DNA of 37,122 nucleotides. Origin: Pseudomonadota bacterium. GTDB taxonomy: Bacteria > Pseudomonadota > Alphaproteobacteria > Rhizobiales > Xanthobacteraceae. Below, in pieces: positions 14,843 through 21,724 of this stretch. The DNA is taken from positions 1-37,122 of the forward strand of contig JAFECJ010000041.1 of the NCBI GenBank assembly GCA_018242205.1, in the 5' to 3' direction. Within the stretch, counting starts at the first letter, position 1. Every line of letters starts with the position of its first letter. The notes beneath the pieces are model-generated. The model was not told the origin of the DNA. It saw only the letters and a list, made by a program, of their open reading frames with translations, and did not search any database. Position numbers and translations under genes: made by a program.

Positions 14843-16161
14843 CCCTCGAAGTTCTCGCGACCCTGATGCTGGTCGCATTCTTTGTGCTGCTGCTGATCGG
14901 CATTCCGGTCGGCCTGACGCTGGCCGCCACCGGATTCGTGTTCGGCTATCTCGGCTTCGGCCCGGCGCTTTTCAACCTGCTGCCGCATCGCATCTACGGC
15001 GTCGTAACCAACTACACGCTGCTCGCCATTCCGCTGTTCGTTTTCATGGGTGTGATGCTGGAAAAATCCAAGCTCGCCGAGGAGCTGATGGATGTGATTG
15101 GTCTGGCCGCCGGTTCGCTCAAGGGCGGCCTCGGCATCGGCATCATTCTGGTCGGCGTGCTGATGGGCGCGACCACCGGCATCGTCGGCGCCACGGTGGT
15201 GACGCTCGGCCTGCTCACGCTGCCGGGCCTGTTGCGCCGCGGTTACGACAAGGGGCTGGCCTGCGGCGTCATCTGCGCCTCTGGCACGCTCGGACAGATC
15301 ATCCCGCCGAGCCTCATCCTCATTCTACTCGCCGACATCACCAATCAATCGGTCGGCACCGTGTTCGCGGCGGCGATGGTCCCGGGCCTGATGCTATCGG
15401 GCATCTACATCGTCTACATCTTGATCCTCGGCATGATCCGGCCCGATATGGTGCCGGCAGTGCCGGCCGAAGAGCGCGCCGCGATTTCCGGCATGCAACT
15501 CACCGGCAAGATCGTTCGCGTCGTAGCGCCGCCGATCGGCCTCGTCATCGCCGTGCTCGGCTCGATCGTCGCCGGCATCGCCGCGCCGTCGGAAGCGGCC
15601 GCCATGGGCGCGCTCGGCTCGATCCTGGTCGCCGCCTTCGGCCGTCGCCTCACGATCACCGTGCTGCGCGAGACCGTACAGGCGACGACGCGCATCACCG
15701 CCATGGTGATGTTCATCCTGATCTGCGCGCAGGTATTCTCGCTCGCCTTCCGCGGCCTTCAGGGCGAAAGGCTGGTGCAGGATGCCTTCACGCTCTTGCC
15801 CGGCGGCATCAACGCCTCGATCTGGTTCCTGATGGCGCTGATCTTCGTGCTCGGCTTCTTCATCGAGTGGATCGAGATTTCCTATATCGCCGTGCCGTTG
15901 TTCCTGCCGATCTTCATCCACGCCAATACCGATCTGGTGTGGCTGTCGACGCTGATCTGCGTGAACCTGCAGACCTCATTTCTGACGCCGCCTTTCGGCT
16001 GGTCGCTGTTCTTCCTGCGCGGCGTGGCGCCGCCGGAAGTCACCACCGGCGACATCTATCGCGGCATCATCCCGTTCGTGCTGATGCAGTTGATGGCACT
16101 GATACTGGTATTCTTCTTTCCGGGGCTGGCGACCTGGCTGCCGAAGGCCATCGGCTGGTAG
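14839..16161 (+). CDS. dctM: TRAP transporter large permease, DctM
   Basis: A 440-residue, very hydrophobic protein of the DctM family with 11-13 predicted helices. Recognisable pieces are IPVGLTLAATGFVFGYLG near the N-terminus, GATTGIVGATVVTLGLLTLPGLLRRGYDKG and GTLGQIIPPSLILILLADIT in the transport core, and QTSFLTPPFGWSLFFLRGVAP near the end. It forms the ion-coupled channel of the TRAP system, using the cation gradient rather than ATP. The start at 14839 overlaps dctQ. The frame is open further upstream, but that part is a shadow of dctQ and dctP. A GC-rich stem spans its stop codon. Confidence 0.93.
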   Translation: MTLEVLATLMLVAFFVLLLIGIPVGLTLAATGFVFGYLGFGPALFNLLPHRIYGVVTNYTLLAIPLFVFMGVMLEKSKLAEELMDVIGLAAGSLKGGLGIGIILVGVLMGATTGIVGATVVTLGLLTLPGLLRRGYDKGLACGVICASGTLGQIIPPSLILILLADITNQSVGTVFAAAMVPGLMLSGIYIVYILILGMIRPDMVPAVPAEERAAISGMQLTGKIVRVVAPPIGLVIAVLGSIVAGIAAPSEAAAMGALGSILVAAFGRRLTITVLRETVQATTRITAMVMFILICAQVFSLAFRGLQGERLVQDAFTLLPGGINASIWFLMALIFVLGFFIEWIEISYIAVPLFLPIFIHANTDLVWLSTLICVNLQTSFLTPPFGWSLFFLRGVAPPEVTTGDIYRGIIPFVLMQLMALILVFFFPGLATWLPKAIGW

Positions 16162-16174
16162 CCGACGGCCTTCG
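16142..16174 (+). terminator. Possible terminator at the end of the TRAP operon
   Basis: CGAAGGCCATCGGCT (16142-16156) and AGCCGACGGCCTTCG (16160-16174) form a 15-bp stem with one mismatch around a GGT loop that includes the first base of the dctM stop codon. A T-rich stretch (16188-16205) follows after a gap of about 13 bases. It may also stop the convergent copper-chaperone gene. Confidence 0.5.
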
Positions 16175-16188
16175 CGACAGCGCCGGGT

Positions 16189-16704
16189 TTATTTCTTCAT
16201 TTGCATGTCGCCATGATTCATCGGCATGGCGCCGTGACCGGCGGCACCATCGGCGCTCGTCGCGGCGATACCTTCGATGTCGAAATCGACGTCGACCTTA
16301 CCCGCCTTTTCGAACTGCAACGTGCCCTTGAAGCTGCCGCCCTGCTTGAGCTGGTCTTTCAGGCCGGTGAACATCAAATGGTAGCCGCCGGGCTTCAAGG
16401 TGATGGTCTCACCCGGCTTGATTTCGAGGCCCTTCGGCAGCATCCGCATCTTCATGACACCATTGTCCATGGTCATTTCGTGGATTTCGAAGCCGGACGA
16501 CACCGGCACCGAACCTCCGATCAGGCGATCCGGCGCGGTGCCGGTATTCGTGATGGTGAGATAGCCGCCGCCCACCGGCGCCCCTTTCGGCGTCGCGCGC
16601 GCCCAGGGCTGGCCGATCTTGAGCGAACCGGCGGTATAATCATGGGCCAACGCCGGCGACATCAGCATTGCGGTGAGCGCGGCAGCCAGCATCAAACGTG
16701 ACAT
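16189..16704 (-). CDS. Periplasmic copper chaperone PCu(A)C
   Basis: A 171-residue exported protein. Residues 1-20 are a signal peptide ending in ALA. The cupredoxin-like domain carries the PCu(A)C metal site H-x-M ... M ... H-x-M: His75/Met77 in EIHEM, Met88 in the MKMRM stretch and His109/Met111 in YHLM. Such proteins deliver Cu(I) to the CuA site of cytochrome oxidase. The tail after residue 155 adds more ligands (HGAMPMNHGDMQMKK), which extends the canonical site. It lies downstream of the DUF2946-like gene in the same direction. The context suggests copper handling rather than a link to the convergent TRAP operon. Confidence 0.9.
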   Translation of the reverse strand: MSRLMLAAALTAMLMSPALAHDYTAGSLKIGQPWARATPKGAPVGGGYLTITNTGTAPDRLIGGSVPVSSGFEIHEMTMDNGVMKMRMLPKGLEIKPGETITLKPGGYHLMFTGLKDQLKQGGSFKGTLQFEKAGKVDVDFDIEGIAATSADGAAGHGAMPMNHGDMQMKK

Positions 16705-16787
16705 TGTAGGTCTCCTGACGATGAGGGGCGCGCGCAGGCCTTCTGCGTCGGCGCCTCCGAATAAAGAAAGTGAAAGAAATTCCGCGG

Positions 16788-17144
16788 TCAGACGACCGGC
16801 GGCGCGCGCGATCGATGCGAGCCGCGGTTATCGACACGGATGCCAGGGTCGAACACCACCACTGGCGCAAGCACGCGCGTCACGGTCTGCTTTAACCGGA
16901 ATTCGGCAGGCGGCGTGGTCAGGTGCGCGGGCGAGCAGCACTGCATTCCGCAGCCGGCGGCGCAGCCACAGCCGCCGTCGGTGCCGGCGGGCCCGTGCCC
17001 TGCCCCGCCCGAAGACGATACGCACAGCGCGTTCAGGAAGGGGCTCGATGCCGCCACCGATAGCGGCAACACGATGGCCTGCGCCGCGACCAGATAGGCC
17101 GCAGCCAAAGCGATCAGCCGTCGGGAGCACACAGACTTGCTCAT
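16788..17144 (-). CDS. DUF2946-like Cys-rich protein, probably copper-related
   Basis: A 118-residue protein with an N-terminal hydrophobic segment (about 10-33; signal or anchor), a small Cys/Gly-rich patch, GGCGCAAGCGMQCC (about 57-70), and a basic-Pro end (SRAPPVV) typical of DUF2946 relatives. The clustered cysteines and methionine suggest metal binding, and DUF2946 genes often neighbour copper-uptake genes. Here it sits 83 bases upstream of the PCu(A)C gene on the same strand, so the pair is probably one copper unit. No function is proved for the family. The low similarity makes the family name less certain than the coding call. Confidence 0.7.
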   Translation of the reverse strand: MSKSVCSRRLIALAAAYLVAAQAIVLPLSVAASSPFLNALCVSSSGGAGHGPAGTDGGCGCAAGCGMQCCSPAHLTTPPAEFRLKQTVTRVLAPVVVFDPGIRVDNRGSHRSRAPPVV

Positions 17145-17242
17145 GGCCGCCTATTTAGGCGTTTCGGACAGAACCGTCTACTCGGCTAGAGCGTGGACTC
17201 ATACGCGCCGCCATAACGAGGTCTGTGTCGCTAGAAAACGAC

Positions 17243-19018
17243 CTAAGTCGAGGCCGGGTAACGGCGGATCAGCTGTCCCTGGCGGATCAGGCTTATGAGA
17301 AACTCGCCCACCTCAGTCGGCTCAAAGCCACGCGCCAGGTTGCGCTCGCCGAGCGCGAACAACAGACGCTGCTGCGCGGCAAGCCGCCGGTAAACCTCGC
17401 GCACCGACAGATGCGGATCCCAGCAATCGATGGCTTCGCCGCCGATACCATTGATCTCGACGATCGAGAAGTTCTCGCCACGCATCAAGGCTTCGACATT
17501 TTCGAAGCGCAGGTCGAAACGGCCATAGTGAAATTCGCGCATGCTGGTGGCGATGGCATTGAAACGCTCTTCGAGCGCCGCCGTGAGGTAACGGCGGCCG
17601 TCGCGATAAAGCGCGCCGGCACGTTGATTGCCGATGAGCGCGATGCGCACCACCTCGCCGCGTTCGGGGACGCGGTCGAGCTCGCGCATATCGACACCGC
17701 GGTGGCTTGCATCGCGGCCGAGATGCAACGATGACTTCCACTGCGCACGCGGATCGCGCTCGATCAGCATGCGCAGCGTCGATTGGCCGTCGCCAACCAC
17801 GTGCGGAAAGTAGCGAAAGGTGAGCGACAGGATCTCGCCCTTCGGCTCGTCCGGCATGCGTGCATAGAGCACCGCCGCCTCGGCCGCGTACGGCACGTAG
17901 CGCTGCAGCATCAGCGGCACGCCGTCTGGAAAGTGCGCCATATATCGCTCGAGCGCGGCACGGTCCTCGAGGCAGCGCACGCCATGGCCGTGCCAACCGA
18001 CATCCGGCTTGGCGACCAACGGAAATGCCAGACCTGCCTCAGCGACCGCACGCAACGCCTTGTCGACATCGGTGCCCAAGTCATGGGCCTGCGCTTGACG
18101 CTCCACTATCACGAAGTCGGCGATCCAGCGCCGCTCATCCGGCGCGACGTCGCGGAAATAAGAGCTTTTGGTCTCGCCCCACATGCCGCCCGTGAAGATC
18201 GTCGGGTTGGCGGCCGTCGGCAGCGTAAGGCAGCGGTGGCGAAAACCCAGCAGCAGCCAGTTCAGCACCAGCGGCAGATAGAACAAGAAGGGCGGGATGC
18301 GCTCGGCAGCGGCGACCTTGCGGTCGGCGTGCGACAACGGCGGCATGCCGAAAGTCGAGTGCGGCAACGGTGTGTCGGCAATCTCTTCCGTAGCCCCGCA
18401 GAAGGCGAAGATCCGTTTGCGCGCCAAGCTCGTGACGCCGATGAGCACCAGCAAGACGGGCCAGGCCCAAAGGCCGACGTGATCGTCGAGCGCGTCGCCG
18501 AAAACAATGACGAGATAAAGCATCAACGGCAGATACAGCGCCGAGACGATCAGACTTGCGGCGACGAAGCGCAGAAACGACACCCGCGCCCAGCCGCAGG
18601 CGACGAAAGCGACGAACACCACACCCGGCACCACACGGCAGAGCGCCACCAGCCCGAACACGTTCCTCTTGAGCTTGTCGCCGAAGCGAACCACGCGGGC
18701 ATCAATGGCGTAGCGGTTGAGCCAGGGCACGTGGCGTGCCGCCGCGCCGATCCCATAGAGGGCGAAGTCGCTGGCGACGATGCCGCCATAGATCGAAAGC
18801 GCAACCAGAGTCGCCGGCATGATATTGTTCACGATGATGTAGCCACCGATAACAATGGCCAAATCTTCATGGGCGAAGGGCAGCACCAGAAGCGACGTGA
18901 CCTTCGCAAAGCCGGACGGGTCGAGAACCTGACCAAGCACAGTAAACGGTTGAAGCAAACGAGTCCCCGAATTCCCCCACGACCTGTCCGCCTTGCGTGA
19001 CAGGCACGAACCTCTCAT
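17243..19018 (-). CDS. DedA/VTT membrane domain fused to an ATP-grasp ligase domain
   Basis: A 591-residue two-part protein. Residues 45-205 are a DedA/VTT (SNARE-associated) domain with FAHEDLAIVIGG, YGGIVASDFALYGIG and RVVPGVVFVAFVACGWARV; DedA proteins include lipid and undecaprenyl-phosphate flippases. A further helix lies at 242-259, followed by NPTIFTGGMWGETKS (271-285). Residues 295-545 form an ATP-grasp fold with the nucleotide lysine and glycine loop in VAKPDVGWHGHGV (K337), a VVGDGQSTLRML segment (407-418) like that of cyanophycin synthetase, and the metal-binding FDLRFE and IVEING (E521, N523). It should join an acid to an amine or similar acceptor at the membrane surface. The substrate is unknown. 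The ATG at 19018 has AAGG 9 bases upstream. The copper-related genes follow in the same direction after 98 bases. Confidence 0.82.
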   Translation of the reverse strand: MRGSCLSRKADRSWGNSGTRLLQPFTVLGQVLDPSGFAKVTSLLVLPFAHEDLAIVIGGYIIVNNIMPATLVALSIYGGIVASDFALYGIGAAARHVPWLNRYAIDARVVRFGDKLKRNVFGLVALCRVVPGVVFVAFVACGWARVSFLRFVAASLIVSALYLPLMLYLVIVFGDALDDHVGLWAWPVLLVLIGVTSLARKRIFAFCGATEEIADTPLPHSTFGMPPLSHADRKVAAAERIPPFLFYLPLVLNWLLLGFRHRCLTLPTAANPTIFTGGMWGETKSSYFRDVAPDERRWIADFVIVERQAQAHDLGTDVDKALRAVAEAGLAFPLVAKPDVGWHGHGVRCLEDRAALERYMAHFPDGVPLMLQRYVPYAAEAAVLYARMPDEPKGEILSLTFRYFPHVVGDGQSTLRMLIERDPRAQWKSSLHLGRDASHRGVDMRELDRVPERGEVVRIALIGNQRAGALYRDGRRYLTAALEERFNAIATSMREFHYGRFDLRFENVEALMRGENFSIVEINGIGGEAIDCWDPHLSVREVYRRLAAQQRLLFALGERNLARGFEPTEVGEFLISLIRQGQLIRRYPAST

Positions 19019-19244
19019 CTGCCGCGCCTTGACCGGCTGCGGCTGGATTCCTCCCGGGTCATACTACCCGATGAAAGGCAGAGCCCTGTTCTTGTTAGTC
19101 GGCCCGGCTCCGGATGGCACTCTGGCCGAACAGACGCCCGCAAACAAGGAACTTGACGGCGACGAGCGCCAATAGCCTAAATTGCAGGTTGCTCCAGCCG
19201 ATGCGCTCGAACCACCCGGCACGCCTGTGCTAAGCTTTGCCGCC

Positions 19245-19565
19245 ATGAACGGCCAAGACCCTTCATCTTCCGAACCCGATTCCCGTGTGGTGACTTTCCC
19301 GCAAGGCCGGATCGCAGTGCGGCCGTCTGGCAAAACAGCCGAGCCCAAGACGTTTGCAAAATACGAGGGCGGTCGCGAGAAGGCCTCGGAATACCGCCAC
19401 CGCATGATTACTAACGCCGCAGCGCTCGCCTTCGTCGCGCTCCTGGTCGCGGCAGGGCTTTGGCTGGCCGATACCATGGCAAGCATGCGCAAGAACCAGG
19501 ATTGCGTGCTTACCGGCCGGCGGGGCTGCTCGCCGGTCGAGATCCCCGTCCGAAGCCGCTATTAG
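19245..19565 (+). CDS. Small single-pass membrane protein, function unknown
   Basis: A 106-residue protein with a polar, disordered N-terminal half (residues 1-55, rich in Ser, Pro and Arg), one membrane helix (about 56-76, AAALAFVALLVAAGLWLAD) and a short C-terminal part with two cysteines, DCVLTGRRGCSPVEIP. The arrangement predicts a cytoplasmic N-terminus and a periplasmic C-terminus, where the cysteines could form a disulfide. I know of no named family, but the Cys-containing tail looks conserved rather than random. The ATG at 19245 is the only internal start consistent with this layout; the frame extends to 19182. It precedes acpXL by 191 bases. Confidence 0.7.
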   Translation: MNGQDPSSSEPDSRVVTFPQGRIAVRPSGKTAEPKTFAKYEGGREKASEYRHRMITNAAALAFVALLVAAGLWLADTMASMRKNQDCVLTGRRGCSPVEIPVRSRY

Positions 19566-19572
19566 GCTCGGA

Positions 19573-19588
19573 TCGGCCTTCGGGCCGA
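19573..19588 (+). terminator. Possible terminator hairpin after the small membrane protein gene
   Basis: TCGGCC and GGCCGA pair around a very stable TTCG tetraloop, 7 bases after the stop codon. No T-run follows, so it may stabilise the mRNA end rather than terminate it. Confidence 0.4.
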
Positions 19589-19690
19589 GACCACCGGACC
19601 GGGGGCAAACCCTTGGCATTTCGGTGGTTTGGGCACCCTGCCATTGAACTTGACCCGGCGCTTCGCTATACGGGCTCCCGACCCTTGACG

Positions 19691-19740
19691 GCCGGTCATG
19701 ACCGGCGCGTGCCTCTTCGCGTGAAGTTGGCATAACTTCA
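19691..19740. promoter_or_regulatory. Two perfect inverted repeats upstream of acpXL
   Basis: GCCGGTCATGACCGGC (19691-19706) is a perfect 16-bp palindrome. TGAAGTTGGCATAACTTCA (19722-19740) is a perfect 7-bp inverted repeat with a 5-base spacer, ending 16 bases before the acpXL start. A -35-like TTGACG (19685-19690) abuts the first. They look like operator sites for the VLCFA-lipid A operon; no regulator is identified. Confidence 0.5.
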
Positions 19741-19756
19741 ATAAAATCAGAGAGTT

Positions 19757-20041
19757 ATGATGTCATCCACTTTCGAGACCATCGCCAATATTATCGCCGA
19801 GACCTGCGATATTCCGCGCGACTCGATCACGCCCGAGAGCCACGCCATCAACGATCTGGGCATCGACAGCCTGGATTTCCTCGATATCGCCTTCGCCATC
19901 GATAAGGCGTTCGGTATCAAGCTGCCGCTCGAGCAGTGGACCCAGGAAGTGTCCGACGGCAAGGCCACAACCGACCAGTATTTCGTTCTCAAGAACCTGG
20001 CCGCTCGTATCGACGAGCTCGTTGCCGCCAAAGGGGCTTAA
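19757..20041 (+). CDS. acpXL: AcpXL, acyl carrier protein for very-long-chain lipid A fatty acid
   Basis: A 94-residue acidic acyl carrier protein. The phosphopantetheine attachment site is Ser38 in DLGIDSLDFLDI. It has the traits of the special carrier AcpXL rather than housekeeping AcpP: extra length and the segment IKLPLEQWTQEVSDGKATTDQYFVLKNL. It carries the growing 26-28-carbon hydroxylated chain that LpxXL places on lipid A in rhizobia and relatives. Two ATGs stand in tandem (19757 and 19760) with GAGAG upstream. It is the first gene of a tightly packed operon that continues to the CYTH gene, and two inverted repeats precede it. Confidence 0.95.
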   Translation: MMSSTFETIANIIAETCDIPRDSITPESHAINDLGIDSLDFLDIAFAIDKAFGIKLPLEQWTQEVSDGKATTDQYFVLKNLAARIDELVAAKGA

Positions 20042-20053
20042 CGCCCAACGCCA

Positions 20054-20527
20054 ATGCGCCTCGAGTATTTTCAGCTGATCGATCGCGTGGTCGACCTCAA
20101 TCTCACCGATCGCCGGATCAGCTGCGAGGCCACGGTTCCCTCTGTCTCGACAGTTTTCGAGGGGCACTTCCCCGGTTTTCCGCTGATGCCTGGCGTGCTG
20201 CTCGTCGAAGCCATGGCACAGACCTCCGGCTGGCTGGTCTCGTCAATCAACCAATTCAAGCGCATGTCCTTCCTGGCGTCGGTGAAGGAAGCCAAGCTCC
20301 GCACCTTCGTGCTGCCCGGCTATGTTCTCAACATCGAGTCCAAGCTCGTGCATGAAGGTTCGGGCTACGCCGTTCTCGACGCCAAGGTTCGGAACAACGG
20401 CAAACAGGTTTGCGACGCCACCATCACATTGCGCGTGATGGAATTCCCCAACCAGGAACTGGCCGGCGAAATGCTGAAGATGGCGGCGCGTGTCGGCCTT
20501 ACTCCGGAGATGGCGCTCAATGGTTGA
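20054..20527 (+). CDS. fabZXL: FabZXL, 3-hydroxyacyl-ACP dehydratase of the VLCFA pathway
   Basis: A 157-residue hot-dog-fold dehydratase. The catalytic pair is His38 in EGHFPGFPLMPGVLL and Glu52 in VEAMAQTSGW, as in FabZ. It should remove water from 3-hydroxyacyl-AcpXL during each elongation round. The N-terminus YFQLIDRV is typical of the family. The last helix, after about residue 135, adds roughly 15 residues. It starts 12 bases after acpXL and its end overlaps the fabF2XL start by 8 bases. Its position between acpXL and two fabF copies separates it from housekeeping fabZ, which normally sits with lpxD-lpxA. Confidence 0.92.
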   Translation: MRLEYFQLIDRVVDLNLTDRRISCEATVPSVSTVFEGHFPGFPLMPGVLLVEAMAQTSGWLVSSINQFKRMSFLASVKEAKLRTFVLPGYVLNIESKLVHEGSGYAVLDAKVRNNGKQVCDATITLRVMEFPNQELAGEMLKMAARVGLTPEMALNG

Positions 20528-21713
20528 CGCGCCGCGCGAAGCCTGGATCACGGGCGTCGGCATCGTCTCAAGCCTGGGCGAAGGCGTCGATGCGCATTGG
20601 CAGAAGCTGTCTGCCGGACAGCTGACGGCCGATGCCAAAACCTTCTCGCCGTTCGTTGTCCACCCGCTCGCGCCGGTAAATTTCGACGCCCAGATTCCGA
20701 AAAAGGGCGATCAGCGCCAGATGGAAGCCTGGCAGCGCATCGGCACTTACGCGGCCGGGCTCGCGCTGGATTCCGCCGGCGTCAAAGGCAATGCCGAGAT
20801 CCTGTCGCACATGGACATGATCGTCGCCGCCGGCGGCGGCGAGCGCGATCTCAAGGTCGATGCAACGATCCTCAACGGCTACGCCCAGGCTGCCAATCCG
20901 GCTGCGTTTCTCAACGAGAGACTGATGGGCGATCTCCGCCCTACTCTCTTCCTCGCGCAGCTTTCCAATCTTCTCGCCGGTAACATCTCGATTGTGCATG
21001 GCGTGACCGGTTCGTCGCGCACGTTCATGGGCGAGGAAGCCGCCGGCGTCGACGCGGTGCGCATCGCGCTGTCGCGCATCACCGCGGGCCAGAGCGACAT
21101 CGCGCTGGTCGGCGGTGCGCATAACGGCGAACGGCCCGATATGCTGATGCTCTACGAGTTCGCCGGCGAATGTCTCAAGGACAAGCTCGTCCCGGTATGG
21201 GAGCGCGGCGCCAAAGGTGGCTTCGCGCTCGGCTCGCTGGGCGCCTTCCTTGTCATCGAAGCCCGCGAACACGCGGAGAAGCGCGGCGCCAAGCCGCTAG
21301 CGCGCTTGACGGCGGTCGTCGCCGACCGCGCCTCGCGCCAACCGGGTACCATCACTGCAACGCTCAGCAAGCTTTGGGACAAGATCAAGGACAAGGTCAA
21401 AGGCGGTCATGCCGCCGTTCTCTCGGGCGCGACCGGCAATCCCCAGGCTACCGCGGAAGAACGCGCGTTTCTCCAAGAGCATGGCGATCTTGCCGTGCGA
21501 GCGACCGGCACCTATCTCGGTCATGGGATGGAGCCACAATTCGCGATGAATGTGGCATTGGCGACCGTGGCGCTCGCCCATGGTAGCCTTTACCCGCCGT
21601 GCGATCAGACCGGGCTGGAGAAGCCGACAAGCGGCTCTCTCGACCAGGTCGTGGTGACCGGCGTCGGTCACTGGCGCGGCGAAGGAATGGCGCTGGTCGA
21701 GCGCGTCGGCTGA
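20520..21713 (+). CDS. fabF2XL: FabF2XL, ketoacyl-synthase-like protein without the active-site cysteine
   Basis: A 397-residue protein of the beta-ketoacyl-ACP synthase fold, encoded between fabZXL and fabF1XL. The opening AWITGVGIVSSLGEG and the closing VVVTGVGHWRGEGMALVE are KAS-like. The nucleophile loop reads SIVHGVTGSSRTFMGEEA (157-174) with no cysteine; the first cysteine of the whole protein is at 218. The usual NAHGT and GHT histidine motifs are also altered, to ATGTYLGHGMEPQF (328-341). It is therefore unlikely to condense by itself and resembles a chain-length factor acting with FabF1XL. The ATG at 20520 overlaps fabZXL; the earlier frame start at 20490 is not supported. Confidence 0.88.
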   Translation: MVDAPREAWITGVGIVSSLGEGVDAHWQKLSAGQLTADAKTFSPFVVHPLAPVNFDAQIPKKGDQRQMEAWQRIGTYAAGLALDSAGVKGNAEILSHMDMIVAAGGGERDLKVDATILNGYAQAANPAAFLNERLMGDLRPTLFLAQLSNLLAGNISIVHGVTGSSRTFMGEEAAGVDAVRIALSRITAGQSDIALVGGAHNGERPDMLMLYEFAGECLKDKLVPVWERGAKGGFALGSLGAFLVIEAREHAEKRGAKPLARLTAVVADRASRQPGTITATLSKLWDKIKDKVKGGHAAVLSGATGNPQATAEERAFLQEHGDLAVRATGTYLGHGMEPQFAMNVALATVALAHGSLYPPCDQTGLEKPTSGSLDQVVVTGVGHWRGEGMALVERVG

Positions 21714-21724
21714 GGGAGAACGAT

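Noticed and set aside
19148..19172. GGAAC before the small membrane protein gene
   Set aside because: No CGTT occurs at a spacing of 16-18 bases.
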